DNA of 13,155 nucleotides from an uncultured Bacilli bacterium (GCA_934101745.1 CAKOSD010000015.1:1-13155); one strand, 5' to 3'; shown: positions 1 through 8,349, counted from the stretch's first letter. Translations and numbers: made by a program. The notes: a model not told the origin generated them from the letters alone.

Positions 1-1747
1 TAGTAATGATTTATTAAATAACTTAGTAGATTTTATAAGTATTGATGATACTGGGGATGATGATATAGATATTATAGTAAAATATCAAGTAAAAGACCCG
101 ATAATATTTAAAGAAGAGTTTGCCAGAATTATAAAGAATTGTCCTGAACGTTTTAGCAATAATCATAATTTTATATTTAGAAAATTTCTGGATTTAATTA
201 ATGATAGTGAATTTTCTATAAAATATTTTGGAAGTAATGGTTTAGAAGTTAAAAGTGGATTTAAATTAAAAAGTTTAATAAATTTAAGGTGCATTAATGC
301 TAATAATGTAACAAGCGGTGAATGTTTGTCAAAAGCTTTTTCAAAAATAATTAATAAGGAATATGATTTAGTTAAAGATGATGACAATGAGTTGGCAAAA
401 GAAATTTATAATGTAAATGATACTTTTGATAAAAAAATTCAAAGTAATTATTCTGATAAGTTTAATAAGATTCTTGATAAAGGTAAAATTAATAAGCGAT
501 ATAAATTGTCATTAAATTCAAGTCTTGATATAAAAATACTTTTACAAAATGTATTAAAATATAGTTATATAGATGGAGAAAATAGAATTCCCGAAAATCA
601 ATTTGGATTAGGATATACAAACTTAATGATGATTGCCTCATCGTTAATAGAATATATTGATGACTATCCCAAATCAGAATACAATAGTAAAATAAATATT
701 TTAACTGTAGAAGAACCAGAAACATATATGCATCCGCAAATGCAAGAAAATTTGTTGAAAAATTTAAATGCTATTATTAATGAGTTAATAAGTAATAGTA
801 ATAAAAATATAAATACCCAATTAATTATAACTTCTCATTCTTCTCATGTTTTAAATAGTAAGATTCAAACTAGTAATAGTTTTAATAATATAGATTATAT
901 TAATTTTAATGTTGCTGATAACAATATTAAAGTAATAAATTTAAATGATGATGGCATTATTAAAAAAGCAACTAAAAAAGTTGCTGATAAAAATTTGAAC
1001 TTTATAAAAAAACATATAACTTTAGGAGCTACTGAATTATTTTTTTCAGATGCTATAATTATTGTTGAAGGTGTTACTGAATATAAGTTGTTAAAATATT
1101 ATTTTCAAGAGGAATGTAAAGAATTAGATGAATTTTATATATCAATATTCTGTTTGGGAGGCGCTCATGCCAAAATGTATGATGGCCTTATAAAGACTCT
1201 TGAAATACCAACTTTAATAATAACGGATGTGGATTTAAAATTAGAAAAATCAAAAAACGAAGATGAAAAATATAATAGAATTATTTGCGATAATTTAGTG
1301 AAGGCTACTATTAAAAATGAAACAATTAATTATTACAAAGATAATAATTGTAATGTTCAAGAAATACTTATGCTTGGAAAATTTCAAATTGATAACTTAT
1401 TTATAACTTTCCAACATGAGGTCTATGAAAAATCAGATGAAAAAATTTATGCAACATCATTTGAGGAAGCACTTATTTTATCGAATCAGAATAACAAAAA
1501 ATTTATTGAGGCTTTAAAGTCTGTTAAACCAGAAGTTTTTAAGAAAATTAATGAAAAAAACATTTTTGAAAAATCAACAGAAATTCAAAATAATTTAAAA
1601 AATGTTAAGAGTAACTTTGCTGATACTTTGTTATATCAAAAAATTACTGATAAGTTGGATTTTGAATTTCCAAAATATATCAAGGATGGAATTGATTTTT
1701 TAAAAAATCAATTAGTTGTAAGTACTGGTGATGCAAATGAACAATAG
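1..1747 (+). CDS. OLD-family ATP-dependent endonuclease, GajA-like (5' partial)
   Basis: Probable nuclease subunit of a Gabija-type defence pair. The frame is open from the first bases (codons from base 2), giving 581 visible residues, so the true start lies upstream. A TTG at 326 in the same frame is internal, because conserved-looking sequence continues before it. Visible in order, numbering from the first codon: an ABC-type signature-like segment GLGYTN (about 202-207), a Walker B/D-loop motif EEPETYMHP (237-245), an H-loop motif TSHSSH (277-282), then a C-terminal TOPRIM domain with VEGVTE (E356), ITDVD (D409, D411) and SFEEA (486-490). The Walker A motif must be outside the window. OLD class 2 proteins pair an SMC/ABC-like ATPase with a TOPRIM nuclease and lie beside a UvrD helicase, as here. 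The 3' end overlaps that helicase gene by 11 bases, implying translational coupling. Family assignment is firm; the Gabija assignment rests on gene order. Confidence 0.87.
   Translation, partial: SNDLLNNLVDFISIDDTGDDDIDIIVKYQVKDPIIFKEEFARIIKNCPERFSNNHNFIFRKFLDLINDSEFSIKYFGSNGLEVKSGFKLKSLINLRCINANNVTSGECLSKAFSKIINKEYDLVKDDDNELAKEIYNVNDTFDKKIQSNYSDKFNKILDKGKINKRYKLSLNSSLDIKILLQNVLKYSYIDGENRIPENQFGLGYTNLMMIASSLIEYIDDYPKSEYNSKINILTVEEPETYMHPQMQENLLKNLNAIINELISNSNKNINTQLIITSHSSHVLNSKIQTSNSFNNIDYINFNVADNNIKVINLNDDGIIKKATKKVADKNLNFIKKHITLGATELFFSDAIIIVEGVTEYKLLKYYFQEECKELDEFYISIFCLGGAHAKMYDGLIKTLEIPTLIITDVDLKLEKSKNEDEKYNRIICDNLVKATIKNETINYYKDNNCNVQEILMLGKFQIDNLFITFQHEVYEKSDEKIYATSFEEALILSNQNNKKFIEALKSVKPEVFKKINEKNIFEKSTEIQNNLKNVKSNFADTLLYQKITDKLDFEFPKYIKDGIDFLKNQLVVSTGDANEQ
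1727..1732 (+). promoter_or_regulatory. Ribosome binding site selecting the helicase start
   Basis: GGTGAT matches the 3' part of the Shine-Dalgarno consensus and lies four bases before ATG 1737. It sits inside the last codons of the upstream gene. The alternative starts GTG 1728 and ATG 1731 fall within this site and have no good site of their own, so 1737 is preferred. Confidence 0.55.
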
Positions 1748-3728
1748 TAAATTAGAAATATCTACATTAGCACTTAATGAAGATAAAGAAAAATTAACAT
1801 CTATTTATGGGACGATTGATAACCATAAAAGTTGGTGCTTAAAAGCCGGAGCCGGTTCTGGTAAAACTTATTCTTTAGTAGAAAGTATTAAATATATTGC
1901 TAGAAATTATGGACTATCACTTAAATATAATAATCAAAAAATAGCTTGTATAACCTATACTAATGTAGCAGCAGAAGAAATAGAAAATAGAATAGGTAAT
2001 AATGACATTGTTATTGTATCAACGATACATGAATTTGTCTGGAATATTATAGAAAAATATCAAGCTCAATTAAAAAAGTATGTGATTCGTGATATCGAAA
2101 AAGAAAAAATAACCTTAAAAAACGATATAGAGGCATTGCAAGCAAGTGAGGAATTAACCAAGGAAGATATTAATTCCATAATTAAAATTGAATCTGAATT
2201 TTGGAAACATCAGCACGATGACGCATCAACATTTAAAATTTTTTTTAATAATATAGTGACTGATAAGAAAATTAGAAGTGTTAGTAGGGTTAAAAATATT
2301 ATAAAAAAATCAGTGAAGCTAAATAAACTTGAAGCCTTAACGGAAAAGAATTATCCTAAAAAAGTTAGTTATAATCCTAGATATAATTCTAACAATTTAG
2401 CAAAATTTAGGATAACTCATGATGATATTTTAAAGTATTTTAAAAATATGATTGAAGATTATGAGATGTTTAGAAAAATATTGTGTAATGAATATCCGTA
2501 TATTTTAGTTGACGAATATCAGGATACCAATAAAAATATAATTGAAGGTTTAGAAATATTAATTGGGTATGCTAATGATAATTATCTTGATTTTTGTGTC
2601 GGATATTATGGAGATGAGATGCAAGCCATTTATAAAGACAATAATGATGATATGATAAATTTAACTTCAAAATTATATAATATTATTAACTCAAAATATA
2701 ATTGGCGTTCTGCGAAAAGTATAATAGAGTTTGCTAATAAGATTAGAGAGGACAATTTAAAGCAAAGCAGTATTTATAAAGATAATTATGGTAAAAGAAT
2801 TTTATTTATTGAAAATGATTTTGATAGTACAAGTCAACTCGAATTTTTTAGAGACAAATGGAATGTAAGTAAAGATAATCCGCTACATGTTTTTGTTTTA
2901 AAGAATAAAACCGTTGCTGAATATAATGATTTTCTATCTGTTTTTACTTACTTTGAAAGTATGGTTCCTAATAATGAACTTAGAAATTACGTATTGAGTA
3001 ATGATAAATTTAGATTAGGAGAAGTAGCTGTAACTTTAATTAATTTAACTGAGTTTGTATTAAAAATTATAAATAATAATAAAAGTGTTATGCTTAATTC
3101 ATTTATTTCAAAAGAAGTTGCTAATAAGCTAAATTATAATATTATAAAATATATTAATCAAAAAATATTAAAAATTCGTGAAAAACTATTGGGTACAAAT
3201 CAAACTCTTGAACAAGTTTTAAATATTGTATTTGATTCTTCGGATGATTCCATGGCAATTTGGAAAAGCATTAATAAAGAAGTGGCATTAGTAAATTTAC
3301 AAGAATTCAATTTGAATTATATTGATAGTGTAGATAATCTAAAAAAATATCTAAGCAGTAAATTTTCTGAAAAAGATTTGGAAAGTGTATATTCCATTTT
3401 AAAAGTCAATATGCAAGAATTTTATAATTGGTTTAACTATATAAATAGAAATTATGGAAGAAAAAATATTATATATCATACATTTCATGGTACTAAAGGT
3501 TTAGAATTTGATAACGTTGTAATTGTAATAAATGATACATTTGATAGAAAAAACTTTTTTAAAACTATTTATAGTGAAAATGACATTAAAAGTGAAGTTT
3601 TTAGAAATTTATTTTATGTAGCGGTCACAAGATCAAGAAAAAACTTAGCTATAATTAGCAATCAGCTGAATGAATATAAAGAACAATTTAAAAAAGAATT
3701 TGATGGTTTATTAGATTTTAAAGAATAA
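1737..3728 (+). CDS. UvrD/Rep-like superfamily 1 helicase, GajB-like
   Basis: Predicted DNA-dependent ATPase/helicase of 663 residues from ATG 1737; the frame also permits GTG 1728 and ATG 1731. All SF1 motifs are readable in order: Walker A AGAGSGKT (37-44), motif Ia ITYTNVAAEE (72-81), Ib VSTIHEF (94-100), motif II ILVDEYQDT (256-264), motif III GDEMQAIY (292-299), motif IV NWRSAKSI (322-329), motif V TFHGTKGLEF (582-591) and motif VI YVAVTRSR. The catalytic residues look intact. The stretch between Ia and II is Lys/Glu-rich and probably forms the 1B domain; the roughly 250 residues between IV and V probably contain 2B. The gene overlaps the OLD-TOPRIM gene by 11 bases, the arrangement of Gabija, where the helicase-like subunit works with the nuclease. 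Reference GajB is, from memory, nearer 500 residues, so this is a longer variant. Helicase family certain; system name inferred. Confidence 0.9.
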   Translation: MNNSKLEISTLALNEDKEKLTSIYGTIDNHKSWCLKAGAGSGKTYSLVESIKYIARNYGLSLKYNNQKIACITYTNVAAEEIENRIGNNDIVIVSTIHEFVWNIIEKYQAQLKKYVIRDIEKEKITLKNDIEALQASEELTKEDINSIIKIESEFWKHQHDDASTFKIFFNNIVTDKKIRSVSRVKNIIKKSVKLNKLEALTEKNYPKKVSYNPRYNSNNLAKFRITHDDILKYFKNMIEDYEMFRKILCNEYPYILVDEYQDTNKNIIEGLEILIGYANDNYLDFCVGYYGDEMQAIYKDNNDDMINLTSKLYNIINSKYNWRSAKSIIEFANKIREDNLKQSSIYKDNYGKRILFIENDFDSTSQLEFFRDKWNVSKDNPLHVFVLKNKTVAEYNDFLSVFTYFESMVPNNELRNYVLSNDKFRLGEVAVTLINLTEFVLKIINNNKSVMLNSFISKEVANKLNYNIIKYINQKILKIREKLLGTNQTLEQVLNIVFDSSDDSMAIWKSINKEVALVNLQEFNLNYIDSVDNLKKYLSSKFSEKDLESVYSILKVNMQEFYNWFNYINRNYGRKNIIYHTFHGTKGLEFDNVVIVINDTFDRKNFFKTIYSENDIKSEVFRNLFYVAVTRSRKNLAIISNQLNEYKEQFKKEFDGLLDFKE

Positions 3729-3810
3729 ACATATTACTTAATTATATGTAAATAAAAAGTTTTAAAGTATAAGTGATATTAAATTAGAAAATTGTTGAAA
3801 TCAAAAAAAT

Positions 3811-3817
3811 AGAGGTG
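3811..3817 (+). promoter_or_regulatory. Ribosome binding site for the STAND gene
   Basis: AGAGGTG lies six bases before ATG 3824. The in-frame GTG at 3815 is part of this site, which excludes it as the real start. Confidence 0.75.
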
Positions 3818-3823
3818 AATTTT

Positions 3824-6800
3824 ATGGCACGTAAATTGGAAATAGAAAGCAAAATATTACAACTTAATGGCGGACAATATCAAGCGCTATGTTCAGAGTA
3901 TATTTGTAAAAAACGTAACCTAAATAATATTGTTGATTTAGGTCAAAAAACTGGATCTTATAAGACTACAAAAGGAACTCCTGATGCTTATTCAAAAACC
4001 GAAGATGGTAAATTTATTTTGATAGCTTGTGGTACTGTAGAAAAAAATTCGATAAGAAAAATTAATGATGATATAAGAGATTGCTTAAATGAAAAAAAGA
4101 CAGGAATTAAAAAAGATGATATTAAGGAAATTGTTATTTTCCATACATGTACAAATATTAACCCTGGTCAGCAAAAAAGTTTAGAAAACAGTGTTAAAGG
4201 TATCAAGATAAACTTACAAGATATTGATACTTTATCTTACGATTTAAGTAATAAATATCAGTCGATTGCTAATGATCATTTGAATATACCGATTGATACA
4301 AATCAGATATCTGATATAGATACATTTATTAATAGATATGATAACACATATAGTAATTGTCCATTGAATACTAACTATATCGAAAAAAAATATAAATCAG
4401 ATTTGATTAAGTGTGTAAATGAAAATTATATTACTTTAGTTACTGGCATTCCTGGTGTCGGTAAAACCAAAAATGTTATAGAAGTTTGTAAATATTTTGA
4501 GTCTTTAAATATATATAAAGTAATTTGTGTTAAATTAAATGGGAAACCAATTTATGATGATTTAAAATTTGAACTTGAAAAAGATAAGCCTTTTTTAATA
4601 TTTATTGATGACATTAACTATATGCCAAATCTAAGATCATTTATTGACTATATAAAATCTAATAGTATAAATGTCAAAGTTATTGCAACCATAAGAGACT
4701 ATCAATTAGATGATGTTAAAAGAAAAATAGAAAATTATATAACACCAATTGTATATAGAATTAGCATAATGTCAGATGACGATATAAAAGAAGTATTAGA
4801 AAAATCATGTGGAGTTACTAATTGTAACTGGCAACAACGAATAATTAATATTGCTAATGGTAATCCTAGAATCGCAATAATGACTTTCAATTTTTTGAAA
4901 GAAAATCCTAATATTAATTGTATTGCTGATGTTTTTAGAAAATATTACGATAATATTATTAAGTCAAAACAATTAACTTCTGATGAAGTAGATTTACTAT
5001 TTTATATTTCTGTATTATCACCTTTTAGTATTAAAGATGAAAAAATAATGACAATTCTAACAGCCAAAAATATAAATATTTTAGAAACGATTTTAAAACT
5101 TAATGATTATGAATTGATTAATTATTTTAATGATGAAGCCATAAAAATATGTGATCAAAATTTATCTAATTATATTGTATACAAATATCTATTTGTTGAC
5201 AAAAAAATCAAATTATCTAATTTTATAAAAATGTTGTACCAAAGTTATAAATTGAAATTAATTAGCACCATTAATATGCTTACTGAAGTCTTTTATAGTA
5301 AGGAACTTTATGAGTACCTATGTTCTGAAATTAATGTTGTTTGGAACGAATCTGAATATATTAACAATTTTGATTTTTTAACAGCATTTCATAATATGAA
5401 TTTGACTCGTTCGAGCGCTGTAGTAAAAAAAATAATTGATAACAAAAGGACAAAAGATGTTCCCTGTACAATTAAATATAAAGATAATCCCTATATCAGT
5501 GATGAACTGCTTTATATAATTACAGATTTAAATAATTGGAATTTTAAAATTTCTGTTCAGTTAATGTTTAAATACTTAGAAAAATCACCTGATTTATATA
5601 ATGATATTATTAGTTTAATAAAAGAAAAGTGGATTTTTAAATATTTAGATAAAAGTTTTGAAAATGAAAAATATTTAATAGATTATATAATTAATAAATA
5701 TAACGAAGATACTATTTATAAAGATTTGTACACATTAATTGCTAAAAAAATTTTAGAAGAATGCTTTAAAGTTGAAATAGATAGGAGTTATGCTAACAAG
5801 CCGGGTAGTTTAGTATTTGTGAATTTTTCGTTGGAGGAAAATAAGTATTTTAATGATTTTAGAAAGTATATTTTTGATAAAATAATTAGCTTATCAAAAA
5901 AAGATAATGAGTTTTTTAATGTCTTATTAGAAAAACAAATTTGGTATGTAAAAAAAGATAATTTGAACATATTCAAAAGAGATATAAAATACATAGATAA
6001 TGAACTTTTTACTAACATTGAAAAATTTGATATAAACTATTGTGTAATTATTTACAACATAAGATTTTATTGTAATAAATATAATATTACTTTACCATTA
6101 AATATGCAAAAATACTCTTTATGTAAAGAATTTGTTTTATTAGATATGTTTTACAGTTATGAGTACGGTAAAGAAAATAAAATGTTTATCGAATACATTA
6201 AAACTTTAAGCATTAAAGATTATGATAATTTATTTAAATATTTAAAGTGCGCTGAAGCTACCGGAATGCTTAATGACTATAAATTTTATCATTCGGTTAT
6301 TATGATGTTTGATTATTTAGTTGATAACAAAAATGATACATTTATGACTATTTTCGAATTATATTTAAATAATGATACGCCATTTATGCAACAGCTTTAT
6401 TATCTTTTAAGATATAATAATAAAAGAGAATTGATTGAAAAAGTTAGAATATCAAATTCAAAATATAAATATTATATTTTGGCATTTCTATTCCAACAAA
6501 ATGTAAAGGTTGAATATATGGATTATGTTAATAATTTTTTACTGGATCAGGAAGGGGTATCCCAAAAATATACGCTTGATGTTGGGTCAATTTTAAAATA
6601 TACAAATTATGATGCATCTTTACTTAATTGTTACACTAAACAAATTTTATTAGAAAATGATGAGCAACTGGTATATCAATACTTTAAAAACTTAGATGAT
6701 GAATTATGTAAAAAGCTCATTGCTTCTTTTGAAGATAAAAAAATATTGGAAGATTTATATATCATTGTCTTAAAAAATCAATTTTTAGATATAAAAAGAA

Positions 6801-7402
6801 CATTTGGTTACCTCTTAGTAAAAAATAATCCAAATTTTATAATTGAAATAGAAAAAAGCGATTGTTTTGGCTCTGAAACATTGTCTGAAATAATGGAATT
6901 AGTTTGGAAAGATGAAGACTATATAACTTTGACAACTGATATATTTAATAGCCTTATTTCGACAATGATGGGATATTTAAAAGTTTCTTGTCTAGTGAAT
7001 AAGGAAAGTGATTTAAAAGATATGAGAATGAATTGGTACAAATATTACATTAAAAACAATATAAATGATTTAAACAAAATAGAGTGGATATTTTATGTAA
7101 TAGCTTGTGAAAACGATGAAACTAAATTAGAAATTATATCTAATTTTTTAGATTTGAATCATGATATTGAGGCTTTTAAAAAATTAAGTTTCTTCCCACT
7201 TTCATACACCATTAGTGGCAGCAGTGTTCCTTATTATGAAAAACAGCTAGAATTTTTATATAAAGTCGATAATCTAGTAAACAGCAAAGAAAAAATTGAG
7301 TATTTGAACCACTTAGATTACTTAGGATTAAGAATAAATGGTTTAAAATCATGGATAAAAAAGATTAAAACTGAAGAATTTTTAGATGATTATAGAATAT
7401 AA
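3824..7402 (+). CDS. Large STAND-type NTPase with N-terminal nuclease-like domain (Avs/nSTAND-like)
   Basis: Protein of 1192 residues, probably a cytoplasmic anti-phage sensor-effector. Residues 1-150 look like a restriction-endonuclease-fold effector: an early FQ-type helix (GGQYQALCSEYI), then GTPD (51-54) and a buried strand FILIACGT (64-71). In relatives I recall the second strand carrying an acidic residue (pattern fieYTT); here it is Ala, so activity is uncertain. The NTPase core has Walker A GIPGVGKT (208-215), Walker B FLIFIDD (257-263), a sensor-like IATIRD (287-292) and the STAND-typical GNPRIA (346-351). The remaining 800 or so residues are Lys/Asn/Tyr-rich and probably an alpha-helical repeat sensor; I recognise no named domain there. 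STAND defence proteins oligomerise on binding a phage protein and activate the N-terminal effector. It lies 95 bases after the helicase gene on the same strand. No membrane segment or signal peptide is evident. Confidence 0.8.
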   Translation: MARKLEIESKILQLNGGQYQALCSEYICKKRNLNNIVDLGQKTGSYKTTKGTPDAYSKTEDGKFILIACGTVEKNSIRKINDDIRDCLNEKKTGIKKDDIKEIVIFHTCTNINPGQQKSLENSVKGIKINLQDIDTLSYDLSNKYQSIANDHLNIPIDTNQISDIDTFINRYDNTYSNCPLNTNYIEKKYKSDLIKCVNENYITLVTGIPGVGKTKNVIEVCKYFESLNIYKVICVKLNGKPIYDDLKFELEKDKPFLIFIDDINYMPNLRSFIDYIKSNSINVKVIATIRDYQLDDVKRKIENYITPIVYRISIMSDDDIKEVLEKSCGVTNCNWQQRIINIANGNPRIAIMTFNFLKENPNINCIADVFRKYYDNIIKSKQLTSDEVDLLFYISVLSPFSIKDEKIMTILTAKNINILETILKLNDYELINYFNDEAIKICDQNLSNYIVYKYLFVDKKIKLSNFIKMLYQSYKLKLISTINMLTEVFYSKELYEYLCSEINVVWNESEYINNFDFLTAFHNMNLTRSSAVVKKIIDNKRTKDVPCTIKYKDNPYISDELLYIITDLNNWNFKISVQLMFKYLEKSPDLYNDIISLIKEKWIFKYLDKSFENEKYLIDYIINKYNEDTIYKDLYTLIAKKILEECFKVEIDRSYANKPGSLVFVNFSLEENKYFNDFRKYIFDKIISLSKKDNEFFNVLLEKQIWYVKKDNLNIFKRDIKYIDNELFTNIEKFDINYCVIIYNIRFYCNKYNITLPLNMQKYSLCKEFVLLDMFYSYEYGKENKMFIEYIKTLSIKDYDNLFKYLKCAEATGMLNDYKFYHSVIMMFDYLVDNKNDTFMTIFELYLNNDTPFMQQLYYLLRYNNKRELIEKVRISNSKYKYYILAFLFQQNVKVEYMDYVNNFLLDQEGVSQKYTLDVGSILKYTNYDASLLNCYTKQILLENDEQLVYQYFKNLDDELCKKLIASFEDKKILEDLYIIVLKNQFLDIKRTFGYLLVKNNPNFIIEIEKSDCFGSETLSEIMELVWKDEDYITLTTDIFNSLISTMMGYLKVSCLVNKESDLKDMRMNWYKYYIKNNINDLNKIEWIFYVIACENDETKLEIISNFLDLNHDIEAFKKLSFFPLSYTISGSSVPYYEKQLEFLYKVDNLVNSKEKIEYLNHLDYLGLRINGLKSWIKKIKTEEFLDDYRI

Positions 7403-7415
7403 AATATGAGTATAA

Positions 7416-7437
7416 TAGCCATAAATTGTTATAGCTA
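7416..7437. repeat. Imperfect hairpin after the STAND gene
   Basis: TAGCCATAA and TTATAGCTA can pair over nine positions with one mismatch around the loop ATTG. No T-run follows directly, so it is not a convincing terminator alone. It could protect mRNA 3' ends. Confidence 0.3.
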
Positions 7438-7476
7438 ACGCTGTGCTTTTTCTGCTTGAAATGTTTTAATTATATG

Positions 7477-7508
7477 AAAAAAATGTGATTTTTCTCACAT
7501 TTTTATTT
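7477..7508. terminator. Bidirectional intrinsic terminator between convergent genes
   Basis: ATGTGA (7483-7488) pairs with TCACAT (7495-7500) around TTTTTC, and the stem is extended by A-T pairs from the flanking A- and T-runs. On the + strand a T-rich tail follows (7501-7508); on the minus strand the seven As at 7477-7483 become the U-tract. It lies between the end of the STAND gene and the stop codon of the sugar transferase gene, which it overlaps, so it can serve both. Confidence 0.7.
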
Positions 7509-8168
7509 TGCTCCAGTTTTAAATACTACAGCCTTAATAGTTCTAAATACACACTTAATATCTAGAAGAATACTACAATGATTTACATAATAATATTCAA
7601 GTTCTAATCTTTTTTCATAAGTAGTAGCAGATCTACCATTAGCAGCCCACCAGCCAGTAATGCCGGGTTTAACAGCCTCATAAATCTCATGATTACCATT
7701 ATGAGCATCAAGTTCACCTTCAACTAAAGGACGAGGTCCAATTAAGCTTAAATCACCTTTTAAAACATTGATAAACTGTGGTACTTCATCTAATGAAGTT
7801 TTTCTAAGAATTTTACCCATTTTCGTAATTCTAGGATCATTTTCAAACTTTTGATTTTCATCCCATTCTTTTTTATACTTAGGATCTTTTAATAATTCTT
7901 TTAATACTTCATCAGCATTAACTACCATACTTCTAAATTTATAAATATATATAAATTTACCATTTTTACCAATTCTTTTTTGTTTATAGAAGATAGTTTT
8001 AGTATCACCACTTAATAAGTAAGATATCTTTACTATAAGGGCTATAGGTAATAAGAATATGCATCCTATTAAAGAACATATTATATCAAATAATCTTTTA
8101 ATTATAAAATATAATGTCTTTCTAATAGAAAAAGAATTAGCACTTTCTAATGTTGCTTCACCATTCAT
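7503..8168 (-). CDS. Initiating sugar-phosphate transferase (monotopic phosphoglycosyl transferase) for polysaccharide synthesis
   Basis: Transfers a sugar-1-phosphate from a UDP-sugar to undecaprenyl phosphate at the inner face of the membrane, the first step of capsule or exopolysaccharide assembly (family of PglC and the C-terminal part of WcaJ/WbaP). The 221-residue protein has the short form: an N-terminal KRLFD motif followed by a hydrophobic re-entrant segment (about 28-52), RIGKNGKF...KFRSM (65-81), DPRITKMGK (111-119), the catalytic Asp-Glu of TSLDEVPQ (D127-E128), LSLIGPRP (141-148) and KPGITGWW (167-174). Start chosen at ATG 8168, five bases after a GGGGAGTG ribosome binding site; an upstream TTG at 8183 would lie beyond that site. 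It is divergent from, but next to, the + strand glycosyltransferase operon, which it probably serves. The sugar cannot be told from sequence. Confidence 0.92.
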   Translation of the reverse strand: MNGEATLESANSFSIRKTLYFIIKRLFDIICSLIGCIFLLPIALIVKISYLLSGDTKTIFYKQKRIGKNGKFIYIYKFRSMVVNADEVLKELLKDPKYKKEWDENQKFENDPRITKMGKILRKTSLDEVPQFINVLKGDLSLIGPRPLVEGELDAHNGNHEIYEAVKPGITGWWAANGRSATTYEKRLELEYYYVNHCSILLDIKCVFRTIKAVVFKTGAK

Positions 8169-8173
8169 AATAA

Positions 8174-8181
8174 CACTCCCC
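8174..8181 (-). promoter_or_regulatory. Ribosome binding site of the sugar transferase gene
   Basis: On the minus strand this reads GGGGAGTG, five bases before ATG 8168, and it decides the start against the upstream TTG at 8183. Confidence 0.75.
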
Positions 8182-8212
8182 AAACTACAATTAATTAACT
8201 TAAAGCAAAGTT

Positions 8213-8221
8213 ATTGTATCA
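8213..8221 (-). promoter_or_regulatory. Probable extended -10 promoter for the sugar transferase gene
   Basis: Minus-strand TGATACAAT fits an extended -10 element (TGnTAnAAT), 45 bases upstream of the start codon. No good -35 box is visible at the expected distance, as is common for extended -10 promoters. A weak 6-bp hairpin (TAACTT 8196-8201 with AAGTTA 8208-8213) would lie in the leader. Confidence 0.4.
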
Positions 8222-8268
8222 TATAAATTAATATTGTGGTATAGGTTTTTTATGGAAAGTAGAATTTT

Positions 8269-8297
8269 TTGACTTAAAGTTTAAGAAATAATATAAT
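8269..8297 (+). promoter_or_regulatory. Strong sigma-70/sigma-A-type promoter of the DUF6414-like gene
   Basis: TTGACT (8269-8274), a 17-base spacer and TATAAT (8292-8297) make a near-perfect vegetative promoter. Transcription should start near 8304, leaving a leader of about 45 bases before ATG 8350. A 13-base perfect inverted repeat, CTTAAA-G-TTTAAG (8273-8285), overlaps the -35 box and spacer and could be a repressor site. Confidence 0.8.
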
Positions 8298-8349
8298 ACT
8301 GTAAGCAAATATGTAATTTATTATGAAAATTAAGGAGAGACCAAGATAA

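Noticed and set aside
163..725. Minus-strand open frames at 163-387 and 489-725
   Set aside because: They lie wholly inside the OLD-family gene, lack recognisable domains or ribosome binding sites, and are expected by chance in such A+T-rich DNA.
326..1747. TTG 326 as the start of the OLD-family gene
   Set aside because: The frame is open without a stop back to the window start and upstream codons look like protein-coding sequence of the same family. No ribosome binding site precedes TTG 326.
1..3728. PARIS, retron or other ATPase-nuclease defence system instead of Gabija
   Set aside because: PARIS separates ATPase and TOPRIM into two proteins, and no reverse transcriptase is present. A single ATPase-TOPRIM protein plus a UvrD helicase fits Gabija better.
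3815..3823. GTG 3815 as the start of the STAND gene
   Set aside because: This GTG is part of the AGAGGTG ribosome binding site for ATG 3824.
3729..3823. Terminator or promoter between the helicase and STAND genes
   Set aside because: Only a weak 6-bp A+T hairpin (ACATAT/ATATGT at 3729-3749) without a T-run is visible, and no pair of -35/-10 boxes with proper spacing could be supported.
5788..6018. Minus-strand open frame of 76 codons
   Set aside because: It is antisense inside the STAND gene, with hydrophobic composition typical of the complement of Lys/Asn-rich coding sequence.
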